64,000 nt of DNA from Mercurialis annua (Eukaryota > Streptophyta > Magnoliopsida > Malpighiales > Euphorbiaceae), in the NCBI RefSeq assembly GCF_937616625.2, contig NC_065571.1, positions 3,164,501-3,228,500 of the forward strand, given 5' to 3'. The notes beneath the pieces were generated by a model that did no database searches, had not been told where the DNA came from, and saw only the letters and a program-made list of their open reading frames with translations. The translations under genes were made by a program, and so were the position numbers. Below are positions 47,016-58,680 of the stretch, piece after piece (the first letter of the stretch is position 1; every line of letters begins with the position of its first letter).

Positions 47016-48624
47016 ATGAAAATTGGTGGTGGGGGTATCCGAGATTTGAGTAAACAAAACAATGCTTTTATTATGAAAATTGGCTTTTCAGTCATCACGA
47101 CACCGGAGCTTCTCTGGGTTCAAGTTCTTCGCAATAAATACGGCTGGTCGCGCAATGATAATACTTACAAATCGAAAAGCTCTAGTTCCACTCTCTGGCG
47201 TAACTTGGCTCATGTTTGGGACAACATTCTCTTTGGTATCCACTGGACCATTGGTGACGGAGCTAACGTCAATTTTTGGGAGGACAACTGGCTCGGTGGC
47301 CTTGGTCCCCTCAAACTCCTGGCCTTCTCTCCTATTCCTGATCATGTTTTACTTTTAAAAGTGAAAGATTATGTCGTTAATGGTCTGTGGAATTGGGAAG
47401 CCCTTAATGGGTTATTACCTAACTCGGTTCTCTTACATCTCGCTGCCCTTGTCACTCCTTCTGCTGCTCATGGTGAAGATCGGTTATATTGGGGTTTAAC
47501 CAGCTCCGGTAACTTTTCGGTTCGCTCTGCCTATAATTTGCAGGATATTCATCATGGTGGCGAAGAAGACAGTAAGTGGAAGAACATATGGAGTTGGCCA
47601 GGGGCTCAGCGCATTCGTACCTTCTTGTGGATTGCTGCCAAACAAAAGCTTCTAACTAATTTTGAGCGAGGGAGACGTCATATGACAGATGATCTCTCTT
47701 GTCCCACCTGCGGAGAAGCTTCTGAAGACACTGATCACGTTCTTCGAAAGTGCATTCGTGCTAGGGAAGTTTGGAAAAAATTAATTAATCCTGATCTGTT
47801 TCAACGTTTCTTTAGTGGCCATTTCAATGACTGGTTTTTTGATAATTTGCAGGCTAAAAATGATTTACATCAGCAGAATTGGATTGTTCTCTTCGGCATT
47901 ACTTGTTGGAGTCTTTGGAACCAGCGTAACAACCTTATTTTCAAAGCAGAAAATCGCTGCTCCGAGGAAATCATTCACTCGATTCGTTCGTTGGTGAACT
48001 ATACTCTTCAGGCTCGCCGCTTTGCTCTTCTTTCGAATCCAGCTGCTGTTCCTCGGCAGTCTTGCCTCATTGGTTGGTCTCCGCCGCCTCCCAACTGGAT
48101 CATGATCAACTCGGATGGTGCGGTTCGATCTCCAAACAATAACGCTTCTTGTGGTGGCCTTGCTCGCAACAAACATGGCGATTGGCTTTTTGGATTCAGC
48201 AGACATATTGGGAGTTGCTCCGTGCTCCAATCTGAACTTTGGGGTGCTCTTGATGGCCTTGAGTTAGCTTGGAGTAAAGGGTTCCGAAATGTTTTCCTTG
48301 ATATGGATAGCAAGCTTGCTGTCGATGCCCTGTTGGAGAATACGAATCATATCAATGCAAATACTTCTCTTTTCAATGCTATCAGAAATGTTCTGAACAG
48401 GAGTTGGAATGTGGTTATTCGCCACACGTATAGAGAAGGTAACCGGTGCGCTGACTGGATGGCTAATCATGGTTTCTCGCTTGCTTTTGGACTCTCTATT
48501 TTCGAAGCTGCCCCTGCGGGTATCAACGGTTTTTTATTAGATGACATTGCTGGGGTCTCCATCCCTAGGATGTGCAGATTTTGATTTTTTTTGGTTTTCT
48601 TTGGCTTTGGCCCCTCCCTGTAAT

Positions 48625-48661
<37 letters not shown>
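47016..48661 (+). mobile_element. 5'-truncated L1-type LINE (zf-RVT and RNase H end of ORF2) with poly(A) tail
   Basis: An unbroken frame of 522 codons covers the C-terminal part of LINE ORF2. GIRDLSKQNNAFIMKIGF is the usual piece after the reverse transcriptase. A zf-RVT domain follows (FSVRSAYNL, RIRTFLW, CPTCGEASEDTDHVLRKC), then an RNase H-like domain with the acidic residues in NSDGAVRSPN, SELWGALDGLELAW, DMDSKLAVDAL and REGNRCADWMAN. After the stop (48584), a 38-nt A run ends the insertion at 48661. Endonuclease and most of the reverse transcriptase are missing, as expected from truncated reverse transcription. The intact frame and long tail indicate a recent insertion. The left edge is uncertain and no target duplication was found. 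Confidence 0.9.
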
Positions 48662-48663
<2 letters not shown>

Positions 48664-49814
48664 CACCAAATAGGTGTCCCATGACATGGTGTGTGGTTTT
48701 GCTTTATTTGTTAGAGAAAGCAAACCTCATTTAGTAGAGTTTAAATTGTAGTAATGACCAACAAATAATGTAGTGGATAATGATTATATTAATGTCACAT
48801 CATATCCCAATTAATTAAACTTATAATTTTAATATAAATTATGCATATCTTAATTCTAATCAACAGATCGATAACTTGAATCAATTGATCAATCCTTCTG
48901 TATGAAAGGGCCAAACGTTTCGTCAAAAAAAATACTCTCTTAAAATTTTGAAAAATTTTCATGACTACTGGATCAAATTTACCTTCAAATCTGAAGAATT
49001 AAAAAACTTTAGATTCGCGTGGAAGCAACTAGTTTCGATAAGGAAATAAGGTATATGAATTGTTTATTTTTTTGAGGGAAATTTAATTTGCTCTACATTT
49101 CTAATTGCTTATACATATTGCATTAGAATAAGAGGGTTGAACCATTCAATATAAGCATAGCCAAATTGAACACTAAAATAGCAAATGGGTAAAATGTCAT
49201 TTTTAATTCTTCTAAAAATGTATAATGAGTGTACTTCCATTGAGTTCCAATCAATGTTATCTAATCAGCAAAAAGAAATTGATTGTAATTAAGAAAAATG
49301 GTAGGTTATGTGCTCTCTCTTTTGTATGAATTTTAGAAAAACAAAACAGATTTAGGTTTTTGGATCATCTAATGTGGGTCTTATGAAATCATTTCAAGCA
49401 ATATAAGGTTGAAAAAGTGAAGATTGAATAATAATAATAATACCAAAGAAACTTGTAAAGTGGAGACTTGTAGCAAAGACTAAAGAGCATTATGGGTCCA
49501 TATTTTGGTAATTGAATATTTTTATATATCTAAATTGGCCCCTACATTTATATTTATGTGACACAACTTTAATATGTTTATTAATACAGTTTTTTGGACA
49601 ACCTGAATGGTATCATGAGCAATCAAGGTTTTTGGATTCAATAAGGCCATCAAGAAAAAGTTGAGTTTCAGTCACCATTTCTGTAACTCTTTAAAAATCA
49701 CATGACTTATAATAAAAATTGGATTTGGCAAAACTACAATCTCCTCATTCAAAAATTGCAATCAGACTGACATGTCTGTAACAACTATGTTGCGTTAAAG
49801 GTAACAAAATAAAC

Positions 49815-50088
49815 GCTAAAGCGTAGATGAGTTGGTAAAACGCTCTTCTAACTTAAGTGAGGTCGCGGATTCAAACCGTACTCATGTATGCAGTCGTTTA
49901 AAATTTGAGACCAGATTTAGCCTCCCACAAGGGACCTACACGGCTCGAGTGGAGATTAGTCTGAATGTGAAAGGTTTGAAAATGTCGTCTTATAGTTCAG
50001 ACACGTTCAGAAAATCTCATGGATCCTGTAAAGAAAAGGTGACAAAATTAATCTCCAATCTCTTCTTTAAAAAAACAAAAAAAAATGA
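49815..50088 (+). mobile_element. tRNA-derived SINE
   Basis: The head contains an A-box-like TAGATGAGTTGGTAAAA (from 49824) and a B-box-like GGATTCAAACC (49867-49877) about 43 bases apart, the internal RNA polymerase III promoter of tRNA genes. A unique body of about 200 bp and an A-rich tail (from about 50065) follow. It lacks the stem pairing and 3' half of a real tRNA. Target duplication is unclear. Confidence 0.6.
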
Positions 50089-51444
50089 ATAAAGTTGGAC
50101 TATAACTTTTATGGCTACAAATTAGTGCAGTTGTAGATCATGAAGGGAAATAATGGACCGTTGGTGAATAAATGTAGATATAAGTTCTACAACCTGAAAT
50201 CATTCCTACATATCAACTTAGGAATTAAACTATAATATTACTATTATTTAATGATAGGGACATAGTATTATTAAATTTGTGTATGTTAGATTTTATATTA
50301 ATTAACTAGCGTACCAATTCCATGAATAAGTGGTATATAACAGAGTAAAAGGAAATGGCATGTACTTAGATTCAACTAATTAAGCTGTCATGAATTGATT
50401 ATTCCACCTATTTTTCCAACATTTTTCAAATGTATTAAAGATTAAAGCTCAACTTCTTATAAATATGGACCTCACAGGTCATCCTAATATTTCTTTTGCA
50501 ATTTATTTTATGAGCAAATTGTTGAACATTAAGCGATGAAATCTTACATTAAAACAGTATGAGTGAAATAAAAAACATATAAATAAAAAGGATTAATTAA
50601 TTTATTATTTCAGAATTTTTGGTTAGATTAATGCGCAGTCTAATTTACTATTTTTGATTCGTGAATATATTCTTCATATATTGCACCGGATAAAATAAAA
50701 TGACTCCAAAAAAAAATTCGAGTGATAAGTGGAGTCATTCCGGAATAACCACGTATTGGAGCCGCATATCAATTTTAAAATGACTAACTTAATATCTTTT
50801 TTTTTTCTTTTTTTTGATATGTGTATACTTTTTTTAAGAAATTTACGGTCGGAAGCATAACAGATGGCCGGCTCTGCTTCGTTGTATTCCCGACATTGGT
50901 TCGAATGCAGATAAAATTGTTTTACCTACCATAATTTCTGTTACAAAAACCATTTTTACTACTATAAAACAGTATTTCATAATCAATTGTGTAATAATAT
51001 AATTTCTAAACGGGTCAAAAGTAAAACATAAATATTTTTTTTTTATCCAATTCTATCTTTACAATCTTTTTCATAGGTGAATCTTTAACAACTTAAATAG
51101 AGATTTACGAGGCAGTCAAAGGAACATATTATTGAAGATTTTCTTTTTGTTGTTTTCTTTGTTTCTTTTTGGCCCATTCCTCTTCTTTATGATGGTTTTT
51201 AAGGCAACATATTTCCTTTCATCTTTTGGTTTTCAATTTCTACAAACCATGCTAAATTATACACTTCACAACAAATATAAACTTTGACATAAAAATTAAA
51301 TTGTCATCCAAAATGAAAATAAAAATATAAAAAGCAAATTGACATGTCATGATGTTAATTACATATGTTAATACGTCATTCTAACGGCCAAATGAACGTA
51401 ACCATGATGTGCACTTGAGTTGATTTTTAATATATGCTAATATG

Positions 51445-51988
51445 CAAGGATATCAAAATGGATCATAACACGATAACACTATTCGTCTAATATGTAAATT
51501 TGGCGAATCTGTGTTAAAATTTAGCGGGTTTGTATCATAAACGTGTCAACCCGTTTATGACACGAAATAAATAGGTCGTGTCACGGCTTGACTCGCGAAC
51601 CCATGTAACCTGCCTAACCCGCTTAAAAATAATATTATTTATAATAATATAGAAATAAAATAGTTATAATTTTATAAAATAAAAAATAAAATTATTAAAT
51701 TAATTAATTATAATTATATAAATTTATAACTAAATTTTTTTAATATTTTAAATGTTAAATGAGTCGTGTTAGTCGTGTCGTGTGATTGTGTAAATCGTGT
51801 TACCCGTTTATCTTAACGTGTTAATTGTGTGTCACTCATTTAAAATTCATGTCGTGTTAGGGTTCAAGGTTTTGACACGATTAGTTAAACAGATCGTGTT
51901 CGTATTCGTATTAATTGACCATAATCGTGTCAACAGAGTGGATCGACACAACACGTTTACGACCCGCCAACCCATTCTAACACCTCTA
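51445..51988. mobile_element. hAT-like non-autonomous element
   Basis: The left end CAAGGATATCAAAATGGATC and the reversed right end TAGAGGTGTTAGAATGGGTT match along 20 positions except for transitions. The flanks share TAATATG (51438-51444 and 51989-51995). Subterminal CGTGTC/ACCCG words are dense at both ends around an AT-only core. No ORF. Confidence 0.6.
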
Positions 51989-52547
51989 TAATATGATTAA
52001 TAAGAATATGTAAGATATTTTTATTTAATTAATAATTAAGTGTCTAATATTTAGGAAAAAGGGATTTTAAATAGTTCCGGAAAGGCTATTTAATTCTACA
52101 TATTGTATGGATGCATGATGTCTATTACATGTATGCTTCTTCTGACATAGAAATTGGATTTTTCCTTTGTGCATGTTTAATTTGTCTTATGAAATATTTC
52201 TTTGCTCAATTAAAATAAGTATATGAACTCATAATGATTTTAACACAACGGTAGATTTTTTTTTCAGTCGGAGTTTAATTTTTAGTTCATTTTTAATTTT
52301 TTGACAATTCGAGTATGATCTTTCTCAATCTGAAATTCACTATATGCCCACCTCTATTATAAAAAAAAGATTATATTATCAATCGTTTTAAGGTGGTTTC
52401 GCTTCTATTTAAGGTAAACAAACACTAAAATGAATATTTGTAAATGTTCAATTGGTTCGATTTAAAATTAAGTGAGTAAAAGATTTTGACTACATATACA
52501 TTTAAGACTTATTGTCCTTTTAAATTTCGTTTTCACATAATTGTTAC

Positions 52548-53999
52548 ATGTACAATATACAGGAGGAGATTTATGGTTTGAAACAAGGAAATCTGTCTGT
52601 AACAGAGTATTATACACAATTGAAGTCATTATGGGATGAGTTGCTTAATATTAGAGCCTTACCTACATGTTCTTGCCTTCCAAAATGTTCTTGTGGATTG
52701 CTGGAATTGATAAAACAACATCAATCGGGTGATAGAGTGATAAAATTTCTGAAAGGATTAACTGAGAGTTACAACAATGTTAGAACACAAATTTTAATGA
52801 TGGAGCCACTTCCACACATCAATAAAGTTTTTTCTATGGTAATTCAGCATGAAAGACAGATTTCAGGAGAAGGAAGTAGGTCTATTGGAGAATCCAATGT
52901 ATTCATGGCAAAAGGAGAAAATGAGAATTCTTATGATAACACAGAATATGAATCTAGTGTCTGTTATGCCAGAGGAAGAGGCATGAATCAATTCAGAGGT
53001 TTTAGAGGAAGAGGAGGTTATTCTAATTCTTGGAACAACAAGCAGAAAAAGTGCACTTACTGTGGGAGAGATGGACATACAGTTGATATCTGTTACAAGA
53101 AACATGGATATCCACCAGGATATTTTTCAAGATTCAATGAAGAAAATAAACCAGAGAGTTCTTATGCTAACCAAGTACAAGTTGATAATTCTTCTGTGCA
53201 GAATTTCAATAATGAGCAATTTGAAAAACAGATGAATATTGCAGACAGCAGCTCTTCTAACAAGGTTTATACCTTTACTCCTGAGCAATATGGAAAGATT
53301 ATGGCTCTTATTCAAGCAAACTCATCCAAACAACCTGAAATAGCTCATGCTAATTCATTGGTTTCAAATTTCACAGCAACAAAGGAAGAAAAAGGTACTA
53401 TTCACTCTTGTTTTTTCAGTGCTACAAGTTATAGAGATACTTGGATCATGGACACAGGTGCCACTGATCACATATTATGCAACTATGATTTTTTCCAGGA
53501 TAGTATTCCTGTTCAGAATGTTAATGTTAAACTACCTACTGGTCAACATATACCAGTAACACACATAGGGACTGTGAAACTCAGTGATGAACTGATTCTA
53601 AGAGATGTCTTATATGTTCCATCTTTTGACTTCAATCTAGTATCAGCTAGTAAATTGACATCAGACAATAAAATTTGCTTAATCTTGCATTATGAATCTT
53701 GCTACATACAGGATATCCTCAGTTGGAGGATGATTGGTACAGCTGATAAAAAGGATGGTCTGTATCATTTGCAACCAAAATGTTCTGTTCAAAAAAGATG
53801 TAATGCAGCTACATCTTCTTCAAGTCAAGATCCAGCTCATCTTTGGCATCTTCGTATGGGACACTTATCCAATAGTAGATTGAAGCTATTGCAGCAAATA
53901 GATTCAACTGTTAATTCTGGATTTAATGATGTTTGTGATGTCTGTCATTATTGCCTTTTCCAGTTAGTCATTCTGTTGTTAAGGATGTATTTGATTTGA
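52548..53999 (+). pseudogene. Copia gag-protease fragment (first frame)
   Basis: A 483-codon frame from the truncated gag through the knuckle and protease into the integrase zinc finger. From about 53950 the reading departs from the family (CLFQLVILLLRMYLI before the stop), because the pol sequence continues in another frame. The expected residues between DVCHY and LPFPVSHS are missing, which points to a small frame-shifting deletion. Confidence 0.85.
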
Positions 54000-56644
54000 T
54001 TCACATTGACATTTGGGGACCTATGTCAACTCCATCTGTCCAAGGATATAGATATTTCTTGACTGTGGTTGATGATTTTTCCAGATATACTTGGATTTTT
54101 CTAATGAAAACTAAGAGTGAAGCCAGAACTCATTTGCAGCATTTCTTTCAATATGTTCTTACTCAGTTTTCAAAAGGCATTAAAGTCATTCGTTCAGATA
54201 ATGGCTTGGAATTTGATTTTCAAGAATTCTATCTTAAGCATGGAATTATACATCAAACCAGCTGTGCCTACACTCCACAGCAAAATGGAACAGTTGAGAG
54301 GAAGCACCAGCACATTCTCAACATTGCAAGAGCTTTAAGGTTTCAATCCTCTTTACCCTTACATTTTTGGTCATTTTGTATTATGCAAGTTGTGTTCCTC
54401 ATCAATAGAACACCATCCCCTATTATTCACAATAAGACACCTTATCAATTGCTTCATGATACAACACCCTGCTACTCTGCTATAAAAGTCTTTGGATGCT
54501 TAGCATTTGCCAGTACTAATGCAGTCCATAGACACAAGTTTGATGAAAGGGCCATAAAATGTGTATTTCTGGGATTTCCATCAAATACAAAAGGGTACAT
54601 TTTGTATAACCTTACAACTCACACAACTTTCATATCCAGACATGTCATATTTTATGAGCATGTCTTTCCATACCACAAATTGCTGGAATCTTCTCTTCCT
54701 TCCAGTTTTGATGAATGCATTGCTTTTGACTGTCCTCTTCCAGTCTCCAATCCCACTTTCAATTCTTCTTCATCACCCACACATTCACATCCCTGGACAT
54801 CTTCACCAACTCCTTCTCATTCTTCTCCCACACCTCTCTTTCAACCTGTTGATTTTCCTGCACTCAGAAGATCAACCAGACATACATTCTTACCTTCTCA
54901 TCTAAAAAACTTTACCTATTCTTTACCACCTTCTCTCAATAAAAACCTAACCAGTCCCCACACCATCTCTACTGTGCTTTCTTATAATAACCTCTCCCCC
55001 ATTCACAAACATTTTTCCTTGGCCATTACTAACCTTTCTGAACCTAAATCCTATCATGAAGCATGTAAACATCTTAGTTGGCAAGCAGCTATGTCATCTG
55101 AGATTAAAGCTTTGGAACAGAATAACACTTGGATTCTTACTGATCTACCAAGTGATAAAAATGCAATAGGATGCAAGTGGGTTTACAAGATAAAGTATAA
55201 TTCAGATGGTTCAGTAGAAAGATACAAGGCTAGATTGGTAGCCAAGGGTTATACTCAAACAGAAGGTGTAGACTACATGGACACTTTCTCTCCTGTGGCA
55301 AAAATGACTACCATTAGAACCTTATTAGCTCTTGCTGCAAAGAATAAATGGCATCTACACCAACTGGACATCAATAATGCATTCTTACATGGGGATCTTG
55401 ATGAAGAAGTATACATGAAACTTCCTCCTGGCTTTACTGGTGCTGCAAACAAAGTCTGCAAACTGCAGAAGTCCCTCTATGGACTCAAACAAGCCAGCAG
55501 ACAGTGGAACTCCAAATTAACATCTGCTTTACTTGAGCAAGGATTTCATCAGGCATCCTCTGATTCTTCTTTACTCATTAAAGCAACTGGATCCACTTTT
55601 ATAGCTTTACTCATCTATGTAGATGATGTTGTACTAGCTAGCAATTCACTTCAAGCAATTACTGCTATCAAGAAGTATCTTCATCACACTTTCAGTATCA
55701 AAGACTTAGGTCTTTTGAAGTATTTCTTAGGATTTGAAGTGGCCAGGACAGTTGCAGGGATTAATTTGTCACAGAGAAAATATACCATTGACTTGCTGCA
55801 AGATACTGGTTTCCTTGATGCTAAACCAGTCTCTACACCAATGGTTGTTTCTCACAGATTATACAAAGGTGATTCTGATTTGTTATCTGATAATTCAGCT
55901 TACAGAAAGCTCATTGGCAAACTCTTATATCTCTGCAATACTAGACCAGATTTATCTTTTGTTATTCAACAACTCTCTCAATTTTTGGATTGTCCTACAT
56001 CCAATCATCTTCAGGCTGCACATAGAGTGTTGAGGTATTTAAAGAAATCTCCTGGTCAGGGTCTATTTTATAGCAGCAATCCATCCATGACAATTACAGC
56101 TTTTTCAGATGCAGACTGGGCCACATGTCCAGATTCCAGGAAATCAGTTTCTGGTTTCTGTGTGATGATTGGTGAATCACTTATTTCCTGGAAATCTAAG
56201 AAACAATCTACTGTATCCAGGTCAAGCTCAGAAGCTGAATACAGGGCTTTAGCATCTCTTACATGTGAATTGCAATAGCTTACCTATCTTCTTCATGATC
56301 TGCATCAGCCTGTATCTTTACCAATTTCTTTATACTGTGATAACAACTCTGCAATTCAGCTTGCAAAGAATCCTGTGTTTCATGAGAGGACAAAACACAT
56401 AGAGATTGATTGTCATGTGGTTAGGGAGAAGATTCAGTCCAAGCTTATTCATCTGCTTCCTGTTTCTAGCTCAGACCAGTTAGCAGATTGCTTTACAAAA
56501 GCTCTTGCTCCAACTGCTTTTAGTTCATCTTTTTCCAAGCTTGGCATTTCTGACATCTATGCTTCAAGCTTGAGGGGGGGTAATGCTGCTAATACAGTTG
56601 CTGACCTGGACCTGAAGGAGCCACATCAGCAAATAGTTACTTAG
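53951..56644 (+). pseudogene. Copia integrase-RT-RNase H fragment (second frame, with internal stop)
   Basis: Starts within PFPVSHSVVKDVFDLIHIDIWG and runs 775 codons to a TAG at 56276-56278. The RNase H homology continues in the same frame after it (LTYLLHDLHQP, LYCDNNSAIQLAKNP, KHIEIDCHVVREKI, DQLADCFTKAL) up to 56644. The TAG stands where the family usually has tryptophan, so one G-to-A change could explain it. Confidence 0.88.
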
Positions 56645-56908
56645 CTTGCAAGGAAGCTGCATCCCATGCTTTTTGCATGAAGAAGAGGAATCTTTGTTTG
56701 TTACAGAAGAACGGTTATTCAGTTAGGGAATTTATAATCTGCTGCAGTTGTTTGTAGAATAGATTAGCTGATCTAGTTAGTCTATAAATAAGCCAATATG
56801 AGCTCATAGGTTGTAATCACAATTTTCTCAATTAATAAAGATTCTATTTTCCTCTCAACTGCTTTCTTCTTCTTCTTCTAGAAATTGGCAGTTACCAATT
56901 TCTTCATA

Positions 56909-58680
56909 CAAATAATTAGAGGACGAAGCTGACCCAAATTTTTTGTGGTTTGTTAATTTTCTATATAAACATATAACTTTTTATTCATAAAAAAAATATA
57001 ACTTTTTTTTTTCATGATATATTATTATGTTAGCTATAAGGTCACTGTATTTCGCCAAATTGGGGTCAACAAGTACCATCGGCACTACGATAATTTGGGA
57101 GAATGTCTGCAATTAGGACCACATCTATAAATTCAAACAATACCAAACATTTTATCTAATTGCACCACATCCATAAATTTAAACAAGACCAAACCTTATA
57201 TCAAACTCACGTAGTAATTTAAATTGAAATACCTTCTGATTGCCACGTCGAAAATCGCAACTTGACCTAATTTATGACTATAAAACGACTGTGTTTCGTA
57301 CGTGAATTTAAGTGATATTGTAAAATTTAGTATCTAAAATCAACATTTATATTGTTTGATTCATTATTTAAAAAAGTAGTCATTCATCTGATCAAGGCTA
57401 CAATTATGCATCCAACTAATATGTTTGGTTAAATGAATTTTACCATTTCTATAAAATATAGGGTTATTTGTATTTAAAATATTTATTTTCATGGTTATAA
57501 TAATTTAACCATTTAAGATGTACCACACCACATTACATGCTTCTAATTTTGGCAATGTATAAGCCAACACTATTTTTTTTTACGGGTTTTAATGACTGAA
57601 ACGATACCCAATAATAATTAGAACCACAAATGTCAGAAAATAAAAAGTTGAATATTTTTATGCCATAGTTTAAACAACGTGCTTAAATTTTTGCAAATGT
57701 GAATTGTGTGACTTTTTTTGTAAATAATCCTAAAATTTATTTTTTATTTTTCTTTTGTAGATTTTCTTCCTTCATAAATGTCATATAACTTTTTGTGAAG
57801 TTTATGATATTAGATTTTGATATTTTTATGAACTTATTGGAGTGAGAATAAATTACAATTAATGATAATTTTATTTGTAATATACTTTCAACCAAACTCA
57901 TTTAAAGACTAAACAGATAACCACTGGATAGAAAAATATATGTCAAATTGCACAGTTAAAAAGTTCTATAAACACGTTTTTAATATTGGATTAGTTCTTT
58001 TTTTATATTTCTTAAATATTATACTTCCTATAACCTTTAATTGATATTATATTTGTTATTAACCAAACAAAAATCATAATCCCAAAGGAAGTTTTAGTTT
58101 TTGAGCAAGCACATAGAGAATGGAAAATCAAGATATGAGAAAATGGGTCATAAGAGCCACTCACCACTCACTTGCATTGACATATATATGTGGTAGATAA
58201 TTAATTGCTCTATTTTTCTTTTTCATACTTATAATTAGTGCATTATACATTTAATGTCACTCCTCCAAATTGCCTATCAAATCGTCCTCTTCAGTTCTCA
58301 ACATTTTTCTCTCATCTCCTTCAATTTATTGATCATGTAGCACTTATATTAAACTGATTGATTGATAAGAATATCAGTTTGATCAAATGTGTCAATATAT
58401 TGCTCAATTCTATCCCATCTCTAATAGCCAACGCTCTGTGAAAGCTACGAACTTAAAAATGGAGAACAATTTGAAAAAATAACCTCAAATTTTTGTGTTT
58501 AACCCCGAATCAAATTGTTCGGGATAACGTTTTGAAGTTGCCATGCACCCACTTCTTTAAAGCTATATGGGCCACCTTATAGTCACTGTCTTTATCATTT
58601 CATTCTCATAATAATAATCTTATATTATTTTGAATTTAATGATTAATCACCTATAACCTTGGATTTTGCCAAAGAATAAA
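56909..58680. other. 1.8 kb AT-rich spacer
   Basis: Between the Copia element and the fold-back element. It contains the relative of the STP14 intron 1 repeat at about 57540-57715. No gene recognised. Confidence 0.55.
57540..57715. repeat. Dispersed relative of the STP14 intron 1 element
   Basis: TTTTAATGACTGAAACG, TTTTTATGCCATAGTTT and ACGTGCTTAAATTTTTGCAAATGTG parallel TTTTAATGACTAAAACG, TTTTATGCCACTTTT and ACATGCTTAAGTCGCTATAAATGTG in the intron, in the same order and spacing. Confidence 0.5.

Larger units (their letters stand above)
48662..52547. other. 3.9 kb intergenic region between LINE and Copia elements
   Basis: AT-rich DNA holding the SINE at about 49815-50088 and the hAT-like element at 51445-51988. 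An (AAT)n run occurs at 49430-49442. No gene recognised. Confidence 0.55.
52548..56908 (+). mobile_element. 5'-truncated Copia (Ty1-type) LTR retrotransposon, coding-defective
   Basis: Gag-pol order is visible: the gag end (EEIYGLKQGNLSVTEYY, LKSLWDEL), a CCHC knuckle (CTYCGRDGHTVDICYKKHG), aspartic protease (WIMDTGATDHILC), integrase zinc and core region (HLWHLRMGHLSNSRL; DIWGPM, RSDNGLEF), reverse transcriptase (KWVYKIKYNSDG, QLDINNAFLHG, LIYVDDVVLA) and RNase H (FSDADWATCPDSRKS, SSEAEYRAL). Gag is cut off at the left and no 5' LTR exists. There is a frame break at about 53950 (in the integrase zinc region) and an in-frame TAG at 56276-56278 in RNase H. A purine tract (GAGGGGGGG, 56572-56580) precedes the probable 3' LTR, which has TATAAATAAG near 56784; its right end near 56908 is a guess. 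Non-functional. Confidence 0.9.

Noticed and set aside
47865..48313. Minus-strand ORFs of 121 and 101 codons
   Set aside because: Shadows of the LINE RNase H coding sequence.
49824..49895. Possible tRNA gene
   Set aside because: A- and B-box words are present, but the acceptor and anticodon stems do not form; a SINE head explains it better.
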